In this document: positions 1 to 9,053 of the stretch, piece by piece
How the letters are laid out: every line of letters begins with the position of its first letter
How positions within the stretch are numbered: the stretch's first letter is position 1
The notes under the pieces: generated by a model
Seen by the model: the letters and a program-made list of their open reading frames with translations, nothing else
Told to the model about the DNA's origin: nothing
Database searches by the model: none
NCBI RefSeq assembly: GCF_030689305.1
Contig: NZ_JAUYVM010000013.1
Span: 62,001 to 126,000, forward strand
DNA length: 64,000 nt
Source of the DNA: Vibrio penaeicida
GTDB lineage: Bacteria; Pseudomonadota; Gammaproteobacteria; Enterobacterales; Vibrionaceae
Reading direction: 5' to 3'
Made by a program: the position numbers and the translations under genes

Positions 1-111
1 TTTTCTCGTCAGCTAACGCCTCAACTCAGTTCGATGCAGAAACCACTGTTAGACAAACACTATTTAAGAAAACATGGAAAAAATGCCTACTATGGGCAAT
101 CCTCGAAGTGA
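1..111 (+). CDS. 3' end of an unidentified gene (partial)
   Basis: Frame 1 is open from the window edge to a TGA at 109-111 and gives 36 residues, including LDKHYLRKHGKNAYYGQSSK at its end. The composition is protein-like, and a perfect inverted repeat with flanking A and T tracts follows at 146-180. This fits the tail of a plus-strand gene running into a shared terminator. The family is not recognisable from so short a piece. A second frame is also open across this stretch up to a TGA near 131, so the frame choice is only a preference. Confidence 0.4.
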   Translation, partial: FSRQLTPQLSSMQKPLLDKHYLRKHGKNAYYGQSSK

Positions 112-145
112 AGACTAATACGCTAAAGTGACTTTCACTTAGGCA

Positions 146-180
146 AAAAGGTAAGTTGAATTTATTTTCCCTTACCTTTT
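146..180. terminator. Bidirectional rho-independent terminator
   Basis: A perfect 10-bp inverted repeat, AAAAGGTAAG at 146-155 and CTTACCTTTT at 171-180, has A and T runs on its outer sides, so it can work on both strands. It lies between the end of the partial plus-strand gene and the end of the minus-strand hydrolase at 191. Confidence 0.7.
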
Positions 181-190
181 CACAAAATTG

Positions 191-1213
191 CTACTTAGAA
201 ATCGTGTCTTCCATCAAATCAAAGACCAGCTTATCCATAGCGGGTTCCTTGAATTTCGACATACCTGTAGTGTTAGATAGCGCCACGAAGCCGACTTGGT
301 TTTGAGTGTCCAGCAACATACACGAGCTGTATCCTCCGGTGCCACCGTTATGAAAGTAGAAATGTTCGCCTTTATCTTTCAAATTCAATACAACCCAACC
401 TAATGCATGGGACGCGTTGGCATCTTTAAAAACCGGCTGTTTTTGGAACTGAAACACCGAGTTGCTCGAATCAAAGCAAGAAAGCACGAATGCAGAAAGG
501 TCTTCTACGGTAGAAAGAACCGCTCCAGCACCAGACAGAATACCAAGATCCCAGTTTGAAACGGGTCGACCCTTTCCATCTAATCCCTGAACAAGCCATG
601 GCTTCAAAGCAGCCAAATTAGTGGTAGATCGCGTCATTTTGAGTGGTTCAAACAACGCTCTTTGAAGCAGATCTTCATAAGATGTTTCCGCCACACGAGA
701 CAAGGTATACCCCAAAAGACCTGCCCCGAGATTGGAATACACATGCTTTCTTTTAGCGCTGAGCTTAAGTCTATTTTCTAGGTAATTCAGTAGCTGAGGT
801 TCTTGATACTCTTTGTAAGGGTCTTGAGGATTTTTAAATAGAGCGCTCCAAATTAACCCAGGTGGCAATCTTGGTAGCCCAGATGTGTGTGATGCGAGTG
901 CTTTATAGGTAATCGTGGCACCGTTTTTAAATGGAACAGGTATCGCTGAGTTGATCGCATCATCAATCTGAACATCACCTCTTAGTATCATGTCGCAGAG
1001 TAAGTAGCTGGTGAAAACTTTCGTGATAGACCCAATCTCAAAGACGGAATTCTGATTTATGGCGGGTACTACCGTTCCATTTTGCTTCTTAGCACCATAA
1101 AAATCGACGTGACCATGCGCTACTTTCGCGATCGCCAATTCGTTGTTGTCGTTAAATGGGGAGAGAGTGCTCTCGATAGTTTCTATGTCTTGTTTGGTGA
1201 AGCTCATATTCAT
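191..1213 (-). CDS. Serine beta-lactamase-family hydrolase (class C / penicillin-binding type)
   Basis: About 340 residues. The translated protein carries the serine-hydrolase signature: SITK (SxxK nucleophile and base, about residue 62), YSN (YxN) in the middle and HNGGTGG (in place of KTG) near the C-terminus. This is the beta-lactamase superfamily PF00144, which also includes esterases and D-aminopeptidases, so the substrate cannot be assigned. I chose the ATG at 1213. A GTG extension to 1330 would run back to the T-tract of the azoR terminator and has no ribosome-binding site. That extension does contain a weak hydrophobic run (YFCSFLVSLL), so an export signal cannot be fully excluded. 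It lies downstream of azoR on the same strand but is separated from it by a terminator. Confidence 0.8.
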   Translation of the reverse strand: MNMSFTKQDIETIESTLSPFNDNNELAIAKVAHGHVDFYGAKKQNGTVVPAINQNSVFEIGSITKVFTSYLLCDMILRGDVQIDDAINSAIPVPFKNGATITYKALASHTSGLPRLPPGLIWSALFKNPQDPYKEYQEPQLLNYLENRLKLSAKRKHVYSNLGAGLLGYTLSRVAETSYEDLLQRALFEPLKMTRSTTNLAALKPWLVQGLDGKGRPVSNWDLGILSGAGAVLSTVEDLSAFVLSCFDSSNSVFQFQKQPVFKDANASHALGWVVLNLKDKGEHFYFHNGGTGGYSSCMLLDTQNQVGFVALSNTTGMSKFKEPAMDKLVFDLMEDTISK

Positions 1214-1330
1214 GACCCTAAGCAGTGAAACGAGAAAAGAACAGAAGTAGCGACTTAGGTGTGCAGTGTATTTTGTCTTGTTTGGATGTGAAGGTACATC
1301 GGGGAGGGTTAATGGTGAGTTAAGAGACAC

Positions 1331-1356
1331 AAAAAAAAGCCCACTTAAAAGTGGGC
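1331..1356 (-). terminator. Terminator downstream of azoR
   Basis: Stem GCCCAC (1339-1344) / GTGGGC (1351-1356) with loop TTAAAA. On the minus strand it is followed by eight T residues (1338-1331). It ends the azoreductase transcript and argues against the long form of the next gene. Confidence 0.85.
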
Positions 1357-1391
1357 AAAGACAAGGTTTTTATGTTGGTGGAAATAGGGGA

Positions 1392-1976
1392 TTACAATGT
1401 TGGAAGCTGTTCTTTTGCGTTGGTTAACTCTTGGCTGGCGAGTTCCTCACCCATGCTTAGCGCTTCGGCATACACAAAGTTGACGTTGTGGATGCCGACA
1501 AATCCGAGCGTCGTTTTTAAATAGCTGGTGACGATGTCGTTTTTTGTGTCTTTGTGCACACCACCGCGAGTCGTAATAACCGTGGTTTCTTTTACGTTGG
1601 TCAGCAAACCTTCCGGTCCATTTTCAGAATATTGGAACGTCACACCAGCGCGAGCAATCAGGTCAATCCAGTTTTTAAGCTGGGTCGGTACAGTAAAGTT
1701 GTACATTGGCGCAGCGATGATCAATTTGTCTGCTTGTTTAATCTCTTCAATTAATTGGTTTGAGGTCGCCAAGATGTTTTGTTGTTCTTCCGTTAAGTCT
1801 TCGCCTCCACCAAATGCCGCTAATACATTGTGATCGAGAATAGGTAACGGGTTTTCCGCTAAATCGCGAATAACCACATTTGTTTCAGTTGCGTTTTTTG
1901 CGATAACGTCAATCAGCGCATTTGATTGAGAGTAAGCGCCTAGAATGCTTGATTTAAGAATCAGTACTTGAGCCAT
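1392..1976 (-). CDS. azoR: FMN-dependent NADH:quinone oxidoreductase / azoreductase AzoR
   Basis: 194 residues, close to the roughly 200 usual for AzoR (formerly AcpD). The N-terminus MAQVLILKSSILGAYSQS is the flavodoxin-like phosphate-binding region. The central APMYNFTVPTQLKNWIDLI and the TRGG segment are characteristic of the family. Known members reduce quinones and azo dyes with NADH through bound FMN, in the cytoplasm, and protect against electrophilic quinones. The ATG has an AAGGA ribosome-binding site four bases upstream. It is followed by its own terminator, so it is probably monocistronic. Confidence 0.95.
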   Translation of the reverse strand: MAQVLILKSSILGAYSQSNALIDVIAKNATETNVVIRDLAENPLPILDHNVLAAFGGGEDLTEEQQNILATSNQLIEEIKQADKLIIAAPMYNFTVPTQLKNWIDLIARAGVTFQYSENGPEGLLTNVKETTVITTRGGVHKDTKNDIVTSYLKTTLGFVGIHNVNFVYAEALSMGEELASQELTNAKEQLPTL

Positions 1977-2206
1977 TTTTTGTCCTTTATTTATCTATTT
2001 TCGTTTTAGGTAACGGGAATAAGCTCACTTTAGGAGATTGCTAAGGCTAAGATAATGCTGCGCTAACGATGAAGTCGTTCAATTTTTTTGAAGGAGTTTG
2101 AGCGAGACGTTCCATTGCTCAAATCGCATTTGACCCGACTATAGGTTTAGGGTTCATACTTGCATTTCGAGTGGCTGATGCTGCTGAAAAATATAAGGGG
2201 TTAACG

Positions 2207-2674
2207 ATGGATAAGAGTACGACTAAGCGAACAGCTCAAGAAGAAATGATGTTTAGATTAGGCATTTCCAACGAAGATAGGATTTTTTGCGAACATGTAG
2301 AGCAATGCCTATTTCCAATTTCAGATTTTGACCATAAATCACATATAAGGTTGGCGTACCTATATTTAACTCAATACGGTGTAGAAGACGCGGTAATTAA
2401 AGTACGAGAAGTATTATTCAACTTATTGAAATACAATGATATTGAGCCACTAGGGAAATATCACGAGACGCTAACCAAAGCGTGGCTTTTAGCGGTTAAA
2501 CATTTCATGAATAAAACGGAGAAATGCACGACGGCGGATGAATTTATCAAACATAATCCGGCGCTTTTGGACACCGCAATTATGATGACGCATTACAAAA
2601 AAGAGACGCTATTTTCCGCTCGCGCAAGGGCGGAATTTATTGAACCCGATTTGTTACCGATTCCAAGGAATTAG
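2207..2674 (+). CDS. Conserved small protein of unknown function
   Basis: 155 residues, predicted soluble, with no signal peptide or membrane segment. It has an HKSHIRLAYLYL segment and a KYHETLTKAWL segment, both with histidines and polar residues on a helical background. These look like conserved family motifs, possibly metal or ligand binding, but I cannot name the family. The ATG at 2207 is preferred over the upstream GTG at 2171 because AAGGGG lies six bases before it. It stands alone between the azoR promoter region and the convergent YgjV-type gene, which ends one base downstream. Confidence 0.75.
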   Translation: MDKSTTKRTAQEEMMFRLGISNEDRIFCEHVEQCLFPISDFDHKSHIRLAYLYLTQYGVEDAVIKVREVLFNLLKYNDIEPLGKYHETLTKAWLLAVKHFMNKTEKCTTADEFIKHNPALLDTAIMMTHYKKETLFSARARAEFIEPDLLPIPRN

Positions 2675-3178
2675 TTACGTAGTGGCGCTGTTTTTATAGT
2701 AGTGACGATAATAACCAATAAGATTACTGCTGATAAAAAGCACTTCCATCAAAACAGCGGTTGGAGAACCAACAACGTAGTTATGTATCAGCCAAAAACT
2801 GGTACCAATGAGCATCAATTCTCTTAGCTTCTTATCGTCTTTATTGAATGCAGCAACGGTTTGAAACATAGAGCCTAAACAGCTAAGAACACTTGTTATC
2901 CCTGAGAAAGTGACGACAGTAGCAATAGCGGATGTGCCGCAGAAAAGGGTCATCAATTTTGGAGACGTTGAGAAAATACTGGTGAGATACCGAATGGTGG
3001 CAATAAGCATCAAGCTTGCGGCTGTCCACTGTTCTAGCAGTATGAAATGGCTGGAAATCAAAACTCCAGCGCAGAACAGGCAGCCAACAATTTTTTTTCG
3101 CTCTTTGAATTGAAATGACATCAGGTCAAAAACAATGGCAAAACCCACCAATACCTGAGACAACATGAAAGCAGACAT
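2675..3178 (-). CDS. YgjV-type inner membrane protein
   Basis: 167 residues from the ATG at 3178, which has AAAGGA six bases upstream; a TTG at 3208 is the alternative. The protein is mostly hydrophobic, with five or six predicted membrane helices. It matches the pattern of the YgjV family (bacterial inner membrane protein PF10688): an N-terminal VLVGFAIVFDLMSFQFKERK segment and a C-terminal GSPTAVLMEVLFISSNLIGYYR. The family function is unknown. It is divergent from hrpA, with 181 bp between the two starts. Confidence 0.8.
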   Translation of the reverse strand: MSAFMLSQVLVGFAIVFDLMSFQFKERKKIVGCLFCAGVLISSHFILLEQWTAASLMLIATIRYLTSIFSTSPKLMTLFCGTSAIATVVTFSGITSVLSCLGSMFQTVAAFNKDDKKLRELMLIGTSFWLIHNYVVGSPTAVLMEVLFISSNLIGYYRHYYKNSATT

Positions 3179-3359
3179 GAGCAGTCCTTTTGCGTAATTT
3201 GTTAGCAAAACTATCAGCTTAATGATTGATTGGTCAATCGCATATTTCTTAGATTGTTACGCAGTTATTTCTGTAGCGCTTTTGGATTTGGAGCATTGTC
3301 TTACTCATGTGATACAATCGCGCCAGTTTTGAAAGACAATAAATAAAGAAGGTATCGCT

Positions 3360-6300
3360 TTGACCTCGTCACAGCAAAATGCTGCCGAAAATCATGCGCC
3401 TAACAGCCCATCTAAGTTAAGAGCTGCATTAAAAGAATGCATGATTAAAGACCGTTTTCGTTTTAGCCGACGAATTCAGGGTGCCAGCAAAATCAAAAAA
3501 GAAGAATCACGAAACGCTGCGTTAGACGACATCGCACTTAACATTGCGAAGTCCATGATGACGGTGCAGCAAAGATGTTCGCAACAACCGACAATCGAAT
3601 ACCCAGAAATCCTCCCAGTCAGCCAAAAGAAAGATGTGATTGCTAAAGCGATTGCAGAAAACCAAGTGGTGATCGTGGCGGGTGAAACGGGATCGGGCAA
3701 AACCACTCAGCTTCCCAAAATTTGTGCAGAGCTTGGTCGTGGCAAATACGGTTTGATTGGTCACACTCAGCCAAGGCGATTAGCTGCGCGTTCAGTGGCA
3801 AACCGAATCGCGGAAGAAATGGAAACCAAGCTGGGAGAGTTTGTCGGGTATAAGGTTCGCTTTAACGATCAAATTTCCGAGAATACACAAGTTAAGCTGA
3901 TGACAGACGGTATCTTGCTGGCAGAGATTCAGCACGACCGATTCTTGAATCAATATGACACCATCATTATCGATGAAGCGCACGAGCGAAGCCTGAATAT
4001 CGATTTTATCTTGGGTTATCTTAAGGAATTGCTTCCACGTCGCCCTGATCTGAAAGTAATTATTACGTCTGCGACCATCGATCCCGAACGTTTTTCTAAC
4101 CACTTCAATGGTGCGCCTATTGTTGAGGTGTCTGGACGAACGTATCCGGTAGATACGCGTTATCGTCCACTTTCAGGTGATGATGAAAACGATCGCGACC
4201 AACTTGAAGGCATATTTGAAGCTGTAGACGAGCTCTGCGATGAGGGATTGGGCGATATCCTGATCTTCATGAACGGCGAGCGCGAAATTCGCGATACGGC
4301 TGATGCGTTAGGTAAGCGTAATTTACGTGATACAGAAATTGTTCCTTTGTATGCGCGATTGTCGGCCGGTGAGCAGAACAAGATATTTCAACCTCATGCC
4401 GGTCGCAGAATTGTGTTGGCAACCAACGTAGCAGAAACATCATTAACCGTGCCGGGCATAAAATACGTTATCGACCCGGGCACTGCGCGTATTAGCCGAT
4501 ACAGTTACCGAACGAAGGTACAGAGGCTTCCTATCGAACCGGTTTCGCAAGCAAGTGCAAACCAACGTAAAGGTCGATGTGGTCGTGTTGAAGAAGGTAT
4601 CTGTATTCGCCTGTATTCGGAAGAGGATTTTGAATCTCGTCCTGAATTTACCGATCCGGAAATCCTAAGAACGAATCTAGCGTCTGTTATCCTTCAAATG
4701 ACAGCGCTGGGGTTAGGTGATATTCAAGCATTCCCGTTCGTAGAAGCGCCAGACAAACGCAACATTCAAGACGGTGTAAGGCTACTTGAAGAACTGGGTG
4801 CGATAAACGATAAAGCGAACGATCCCAAGAAGCGTTTAACGGCGTCTGGTCGTCAGCTTGCTCGGTTGCCGATCGATCCACGTTTGGCTCGAATGGTCCT
4901 AGAAGCACCTAAGTATGGCTGTTTGAAAGAAGTGATGGTCATTGCTTCTGCCTTATCGATTCAAGACCCGCGTGAACGCCCGTCGGAAAAACAGCAGTCG
5001 TCTGATGACAAACATCGTCGCTTCTTCCATGAAGAGTCGGACTTTTTGACGTTTGTGAATCTTTGGGATTACATCCAAAAGCAACAGAAGGCTTTAACAG
5101 GCAATCAATTCCGTAAACAGTGTAAGCAAGACTTCCTGAATTACTTACGGGTGCGTGAGTGGCAGGATGTGTACTTCCAAATCCATCAAGCCATGCGCGA
5201 AATGGATTTCAAACTGAATGACGAACCTGGAAATTACCAATCGGTTCACAGCGCCATTTTGGTCGGTTTGCTTTCTCATATTGGCGTAAAAGATCAGGAA
5301 AAGAGCGAATACCAAGGCGCGCGCAACGCCCGATTCCACATTTTCCCTGCATCGGGTCTATTTAAAAAGCAACCGAAGTGGATCATGTCGGCAGAGCTGG
5401 TTGAAACCTCCAAACTCTGGGGGCGTATTATTGCCAAGATTCAGCCCGAATGGATTGAACCATTAGCCAAACACCTGATCAAGCGCAGCTATAGTGAACC
5501 GCACTGGTCGAAGAAACGTGCTGCGGTAATGGCTCATGAAAAAGTCATGCTTTACGGCGTGCCTATCGTGCCTAAACGTTTGGTGAACTACAGCAATATA
5601 GACAGCGTGATTAGCCGCGAGATCTTTATTCGAAGCGCACTTGTAGAAGGTGAGTGGGAAACCAAACACGCATTCTTCAAGCAAAACCGAAAACTGCTTC
5701 AAGAAGTGGAAGAGTTGGAACACAAATCGCGCCGTCGAGATATATTGGTCGATGACGATGAGCTGTTTGATTTTTACGATCAGCGTGTTGGAACAGAGGT
5801 TGTGTCGGGACGTCATTTCGATACGTGGTGGAAAAAAGCGTCGGCTGAAAATAAAGAGCTGCTCAACTTTGAAAAAGAGATGTTGTTCAAAGGCGATGCA
5901 AGCCACATCACCGATTTGGATTACCCAAACTTCTGGCACCAAAATGGGCTTAAGCTCAAGTTGAGCTACCAGTTTGAGCCGGGCGAAGACAGCGACGGGG
6001 TAACCGTGCATGTTCCACTGCCGATTCTTAACCAAATTGAGCCTGCAGGCTTTGATTGGCAGATCCCCGGTTTAAGACACGAATTGATTGTTAGCCTAAT
6101 TAAAGCGTTGCCGAAAACGTTGCGTAAAAACTTCGTACCTGCTCCTAACTATGCCGACGCATTCTTAGCGCGTTCTACCGCAATGGAAGCGCCATTGCTC
6201 GACTCGTTAGAAAAAGAGCTGAGACGGATGACGGGCGTTGAAGTATTACGCGATGATTGGAACTTGGAGCAGGTGCCAGACCACCTAAAAGTGACATTCC

Positions 6301-7277
6301 GAGCGGTCGACCATCGAAATCGCAAGTTAAAAGAGAACCGCGATCTTCACGAGCTGAAAGAAAGTTTGAAGGACAAAGTTCAAGAAACCCTTTCCAAAGT
6401 TGCTGATGACGATATTGAGCAACAAGGTCTGCATACGTGGAGCTTTGGCGAGTTGCCAAAAGTCTACCAGCAGAAGCGAGGCGGTTACGATGTGAAAGCC
6501 TTCCCCGCTATTGTGGACTCTAAGGACAGCGTTGAAATCAAACTGTTTGAAACCGAGCAAGAACAAATCTCGGCGATGCGCGCAGGTCAGCGCCGTTTGG
6601 TCTTGCTCAACGTGCCTTCTCCGATTAAATACTTGCACAGCAATCTACCGAACAAGTCAAAGCTTGGTCTGTACTTCAACCCGTATGGCAAGGTGTTAGA
6701 CCTGATTGATGATTGCATTGCCTGTGGTGTTGATAAGCTGATTGAAGAGCAGGGCGGCTTGGTTTGGGAATCTGATAAGTTCGATGCACTTAAGGAGCAC
6801 GTAAGAGCAGAGCTAGACGATACAGTGGTGGATATTGCTCAGCAGGTTGAAACGATTCTTACCACGGCGTTCAATATCAACAAGAAGTTAAAAGGCAAAA
6901 TTGATTTTACGATGGCCTTTGCGCTTTCAGATATTAAAGCTCAAGTAGAAGGTTTGATATTTAAGGGCTTTGCAACTGAGTGTGGTTGGAAAAAGCTTCC
7001 CGATATTTTGCGTTACATGAAAGCGATAGAACGCAGAATGGAGAAGTTGCCGATAGATCCGAATAAGGATCGACTGCACATGTTGAAGATTGAGTCGGTA
7101 ACGAACGACTACAAAGAACTGCTGAACAAGATCCCTAAGGGGGTTGCGGTTCCAGATAACGTTAAAGAAGTCCGCTGGATGATTGAAGAATTGCGAGTAA
7201 GCTTCTTTGCGCAGCAACTGGGTACGCCATACCCGGTATCAGACAAGCGAGTGAAAAACGCAATTTCCGAATGTTGA
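3360..7277 (+). CDS. hrpA: ATP-dependent RNA helicase HrpA
   Basis: 1305 residues, the usual HrpA length (about 1300). DEAH-box helicase motifs are in order: Walker A GETGSGKTTQLPK (about residue 108), IIIDEAHERSLN, TSATIDPERF, NVAETSLTVPG and the arginine-finger motif QRKGRCGR. Helicase-associated and OB-fold regions follow, then a long C-terminal domain typical of bacterial HrpA (DUF3418). Known HrpA proteins unwind RNA and rescue stalled or collided ribosomes. The start is a TTG at 3360 with AAGAAGG seven bases upstream; no good ATG lies nearby in frame. It is likely monocistronic, with a stem-loop 60 bp after the stop. Confidence 0.97.
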   Translation: MTSSQQNAAENHAPNSPSKLRAALKECMIKDRFRFSRRIQGASKIKKEESRNAALDDIALNIAKSMMTVQQRCSQQPTIEYPEILPVSQKKDVIAKAIAENQVVIVAGETGSGKTTQLPKICAELGRGKYGLIGHTQPRRLAARSVANRIAEEMETKLGEFVGYKVRFNDQISENTQVKLMTDGILLAEIQHDRFLNQYDTIIIDEAHERSLNIDFILGYLKELLPRRPDLKVIITSATIDPERFSNHFNGAPIVEVSGRTYPVDTRYRPLSGDDENDRDQLEGIFEAVDELCDEGLGDILIFMNGEREIRDTADALGKRNLRDTEIVPLYARLSAGEQNKIFQPHAGRRIVLATNVAETSLTVPGIKYVIDPGTARISRYSYRTKVQRLPIEPVSQASANQRKGRCGRVEEGICIRLYSEEDFESRPEFTDPEILRTNLASVILQMTALGLGDIQAFPFVEAPDKRNIQDGVRLLEELGAINDKANDPKKRLTASGRQLARLPIDPRLARMVLEAPKYGCLKEVMVIASALSIQDPRERPSEKQQSSDDKHRRFFHEESDFLTFVNLWDYIQKQQKALTGNQFRKQCKQDFLNYLRVREWQDVYFQIHQAMREMDFKLNDEPGNYQSVHSAILVGLLSHIGVKDQEKSEYQGARNARFHIFPASGLFKKQPKWIMSAELVETSKLWGRIIAKIQPEWIEPLAKHLIKRSYSEPHWSKKRAAVMAHEKVMLYGVPIVPKRLVNYSNIDSVISREIFIRSALVEGEWETKHAFFKQNRKLLQEVEELEHKSRRRDILVDDDELFDFYDQRVGTEVVSGRHFDTWWKKASAENKELLNFEKEMLFKGDASHITDLDYPNFWHQNGLKLKLSYQFEPGEDSDGVTVHVPLPILNQIEPAGFDWQIPGLRHELIVSLIKALPKTLRKNFVPAPNYADAFLARSTAMEAPLLDSLEKELRRMTGVEVLRDDWNLEQVPDHLKVTFRAVDHRNRKLKENRDLHELKESLKDKVQETLSKVADDDIEQQGLHTWSFGELPKVYQQKRGGYDVKAFPAIVDSKDSVEIKLFETEQEQISAMRAGQRRLVLLNVPSPIKYLHSNLPNKSKLGLYFNPYGKVLDLIDDCIACGVDKLIEEQGGLVWESDKFDALKEHVRAELDDTVVDIAQQVETILTTAFNINKKLKGKIDFTMAFALSDIKAQVEGLIFKGFATECGWKKLPDILRYMKAIERRMEKLPIDPNKDRLHMLKIESVTNDYKELLNKIPKGVAVPDNVKEVRWMIEELRVSFFAQQLGTPYPVSDKRVKNAISEC

Positions 7278-7336
7278 CCTCGTTCAGATTGCTGATCTCG
7301 TGTGAGGGCAATGTTCGACCGAAGCGTATTAATTTT

Positions 7337-7359
7337 GACCAGGAATTCTATTTCTGGTC
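7337..7359 (+). terminator. Stem-loop after hrpA
   Basis: GACCAG (7337-7342) pairs with CTGGTC (7354-7359), and the stem extends inward by a G-T wobble and AAT/ATT, giving about 10 bp with a TCT loop. It is followed by the weak T-rich TATTATTTG. It is a probable hrpA terminator, although the T tract is poor. Confidence 0.45.
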
Positions 7360-7475
7360 TATTATTTGCAGGACAATGATTAAGCTGACGTAAATACGAC
7401 TGTTGTTTTAATGTGTTGCGTCAATTCACCGGGGATAAATCGTTATTCTCTGATCATGTATTTGAGGGAATGGAA

Positions 7476-7931
7476 ATGAAAAAAACATTGTTGGCTCTAG
7501 GTTTAGCGAGCATTGCGGCAACAGCCAGCGCGGATTCTTTTTTCTATGCTGGTGGTAATTTCGGTCAGTCTGATTTCGGCAGCGGCACCGACAAAGAAAC
7601 GGCATATGGTTTCCACGTGGGTACCGGCATATTGCCGATCTTAGGTCTGGAAGGCGGATACTGGAGCCACGGAAACGATACTCGCTCACTATTTGTTGCA
7701 GCAAAACCAAGTATCGATTTTGGTCCTCTTCATGTTTACGCCAAAGGTGGCCTGCATTCATGGGACCGCGATAATGGCGGAGATGGTACTGGGTTGATGT
7801 ACGGAGTGGGGGCAGAATATTTCCTCGTCGACAATTTGTCTCTTGGTGGTTCATGGCAATCATTCAACCGTGGCGACAACTTTAACGACATTACTTCGTT
7901 TACTGTTACAGCAACGTTCCACTTCCTGTAA
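7476..7931 (+). CDS. Small outer-membrane beta-barrel protein, YfaZ-like (copy 1)
   Basis: 151 residues. A clear signal peptide, MKKTLLALGLASIAATASA, is cleaved before DSFFY. The mature part consists of short amphipathic strands rich in glycine and aromatics (YAGGNFGQSDFG, VYAKGGLHSW) and ends in phenylalanine-rich TFHFL, a typical outer-membrane barrel C-terminus. This resembles the YfaZ/OmpA-barrel group found in vibrios; the physiological role is unknown. The ATG at 7476 is preceded by GAGGGAATGGAA. It is a paralogue of the next gene and has its own terminator. Confidence 0.75.
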   Translation: MKKTLLALGLASIAATASADSFFYAGGNFGQSDFGSGTDKETAYGFHVGTGILPILGLEGGYWSHGNDTRSLFVAAKPSIDFGPLHVYAKGGLHSWDRDNGGDGTGLMYGVGAEYFLVDNLSLGGSWQSFNRGDNFNDITSFTVTATFHFL

Positions 7932-7971
7932 AAGACGCTTAAGCCGCACAGGAAAGTAACGCAATTATGTA

Positions 7972-8001
7972 AAATGCCAGCCTTAGGTTGGCATTTTTAT
8001 T
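7972..8001 (+). terminator. Terminator after barrel-protein copy 1
   Basis: AAATGCCA (7972-7979) pairs with TGGCATTT (7989-7996). The stem continues inward through a G-T wobble and CC/GG with loop TTA, and is followed by TTATTT. Confidence 0.75.
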
Positions 8002-8276
8002 TAGCCCTCTATATGTTCACTAAGAAGGGTATATATCTATGTAAAATACAGAGATTATTTAAAAAGTTTTACATCTTAGTATGGCGAAATCCTGTTGTTA
8101 ATCTTAGAATAAGCCCGCCTCAGGTACTATTGAGTATCTTCTTAACGAAGAACTATATTCAAACGACTTTTTATAGGTTTTTTGGGTATGTTTTTGTGGT
8201 TCATGATGAATCATGGTTGTAATCAAAAGCGTGTGTAGCGGGAAGGCTTGCACGATCTTAATTAAAGTTGTACGAA
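8002..8276. other. AT-rich intergenic region upstream of barrel-protein copy 2
   Basis: No gene is convincing here. A reading frame across 7974-8222 overlaps the terminator and has no protein-like character. The stretch presumably holds the promoter and leader of the second barrel gene, but I see no clear -35/-10 pair. Confidence 0.5.
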
Positions 8277-8756
8277 ATGAAAAAAACACTTTTAGCTTTA
8301 GCACTAATGGGCGCAGCAACGACTGCAAACGCGGATTCATGGTTGTACGGCGGCATTAACGCTGGTCAATCTGATCTCGATGGCAACACAGCAACCGCGG
8401 TAAGTGCCCATGTAGGTACGGGTATTCTTCCAATTATTGGCGTAGAAGCTGGTTTTTGGAACCACGGTAAATTTGATGGTGGTACAGAAGCAAATTCTGT
8501 TTACGCCGCTCTAAAACCAAGCATCGATTTTGGTCCTTTGCATGTCTACGCGAAAGGCGGTTTGCACAACTTCAAACTGGACAACAACGGCACCAAAGCT
8601 GGCGACGGCACAAAGTTGATGTACGGTGTTGGTGTTGAGTATTTTGTTATCGATATGCTGTCTGTAGGTGGTTCATACCAGCAGTTCAAATTCGATGAGA
8701 ACAACATTGATTCAATCGGTTCATTTACGCTGAACGCTACGATTCACTTCCTGTAA
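8277..8756 (+). CDS. Small outer-membrane beta-barrel protein, YfaZ-like (copy 2)
   Basis: 159 residues with signal peptide MKKTLLALALMGAATTANA before DSWLY. It is clearly paralogous to the gene at 7476: PSIDFGPLHVYAKGGLH is identical in both, and GTGILPI, KLMYGVG/GLMYGVG and the terminal HFL correspond. It has a slightly longer loop region (NGTKAGDGTK). The ATG at 8277 is placed by the signal peptide; the ribosome-binding site is weak. Each copy has its own terminator, so expression is probably independent. Tandem duplication is the simplest origin. Confidence 0.75.
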   Translation: MKKTLLALALMGAATTANADSWLYGGINAGQSDLDGNTATAVSAHVGTGILPIIGVEAGFWNHGKFDGGTEANSVYAALKPSIDFGPLHVYAKGGLHNFKLDNNGTKAGDGTKLMYGVGVEYFVIDMLSVGGSYQQFKFDENNIDSIGSFTLNATIHFL

Positions 8757-8775
8757 GTTAATCAATCATATTTGA

Positions 8776-8810
8776 AGCCCTCTGAGAGGTCAGAGGGCTT
8801 TTGTTTTTTT
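8776..8810 (+). terminator. Strong terminator after barrel-protein copy 2
   Basis: AGCCCTCTGA (8776-8785), loop GAGG, TCAGAGGGCT (8790-8799): a perfect 10-bp stem followed by TTTGTTTTTTT. Confidence 0.9.
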
Positions 8811-9053
8811 CTGCAATCCTTATCTAAAGACCACTAGGGTATAACCCACCATTACCTCTCCTAACTGGCGGATTTTTGGTGAAAAACTTCACTCGCTTAC
8901 GTACTAAATCAAATAAGAAAGTTCTTTATAAAATCGGTTGGATATTAAGAGGTGGGGGTATAAAATTGCCTCACTGTTATGTGTTCTATCTCATAAATTA
9001 CCTCGTTCAGAGGGAGATTTGTGGATGTCTTCCTCTCTCAGAATGGAATCTCA

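Noticed and set aside
5463..6035. Long minus-strand open frame inside hrpA
   Set aside because: It lies wholly inside a clear helicase gene in the antisense direction and lacks protein-family features. The same holds for other antisense frames within the synthetase genes.
7974..8222. 82-codon frame between the two barrel genes
   Set aside because: It begins inside a terminator, is rich in rare aromatic and basic runs and has no ribosome-binding site.
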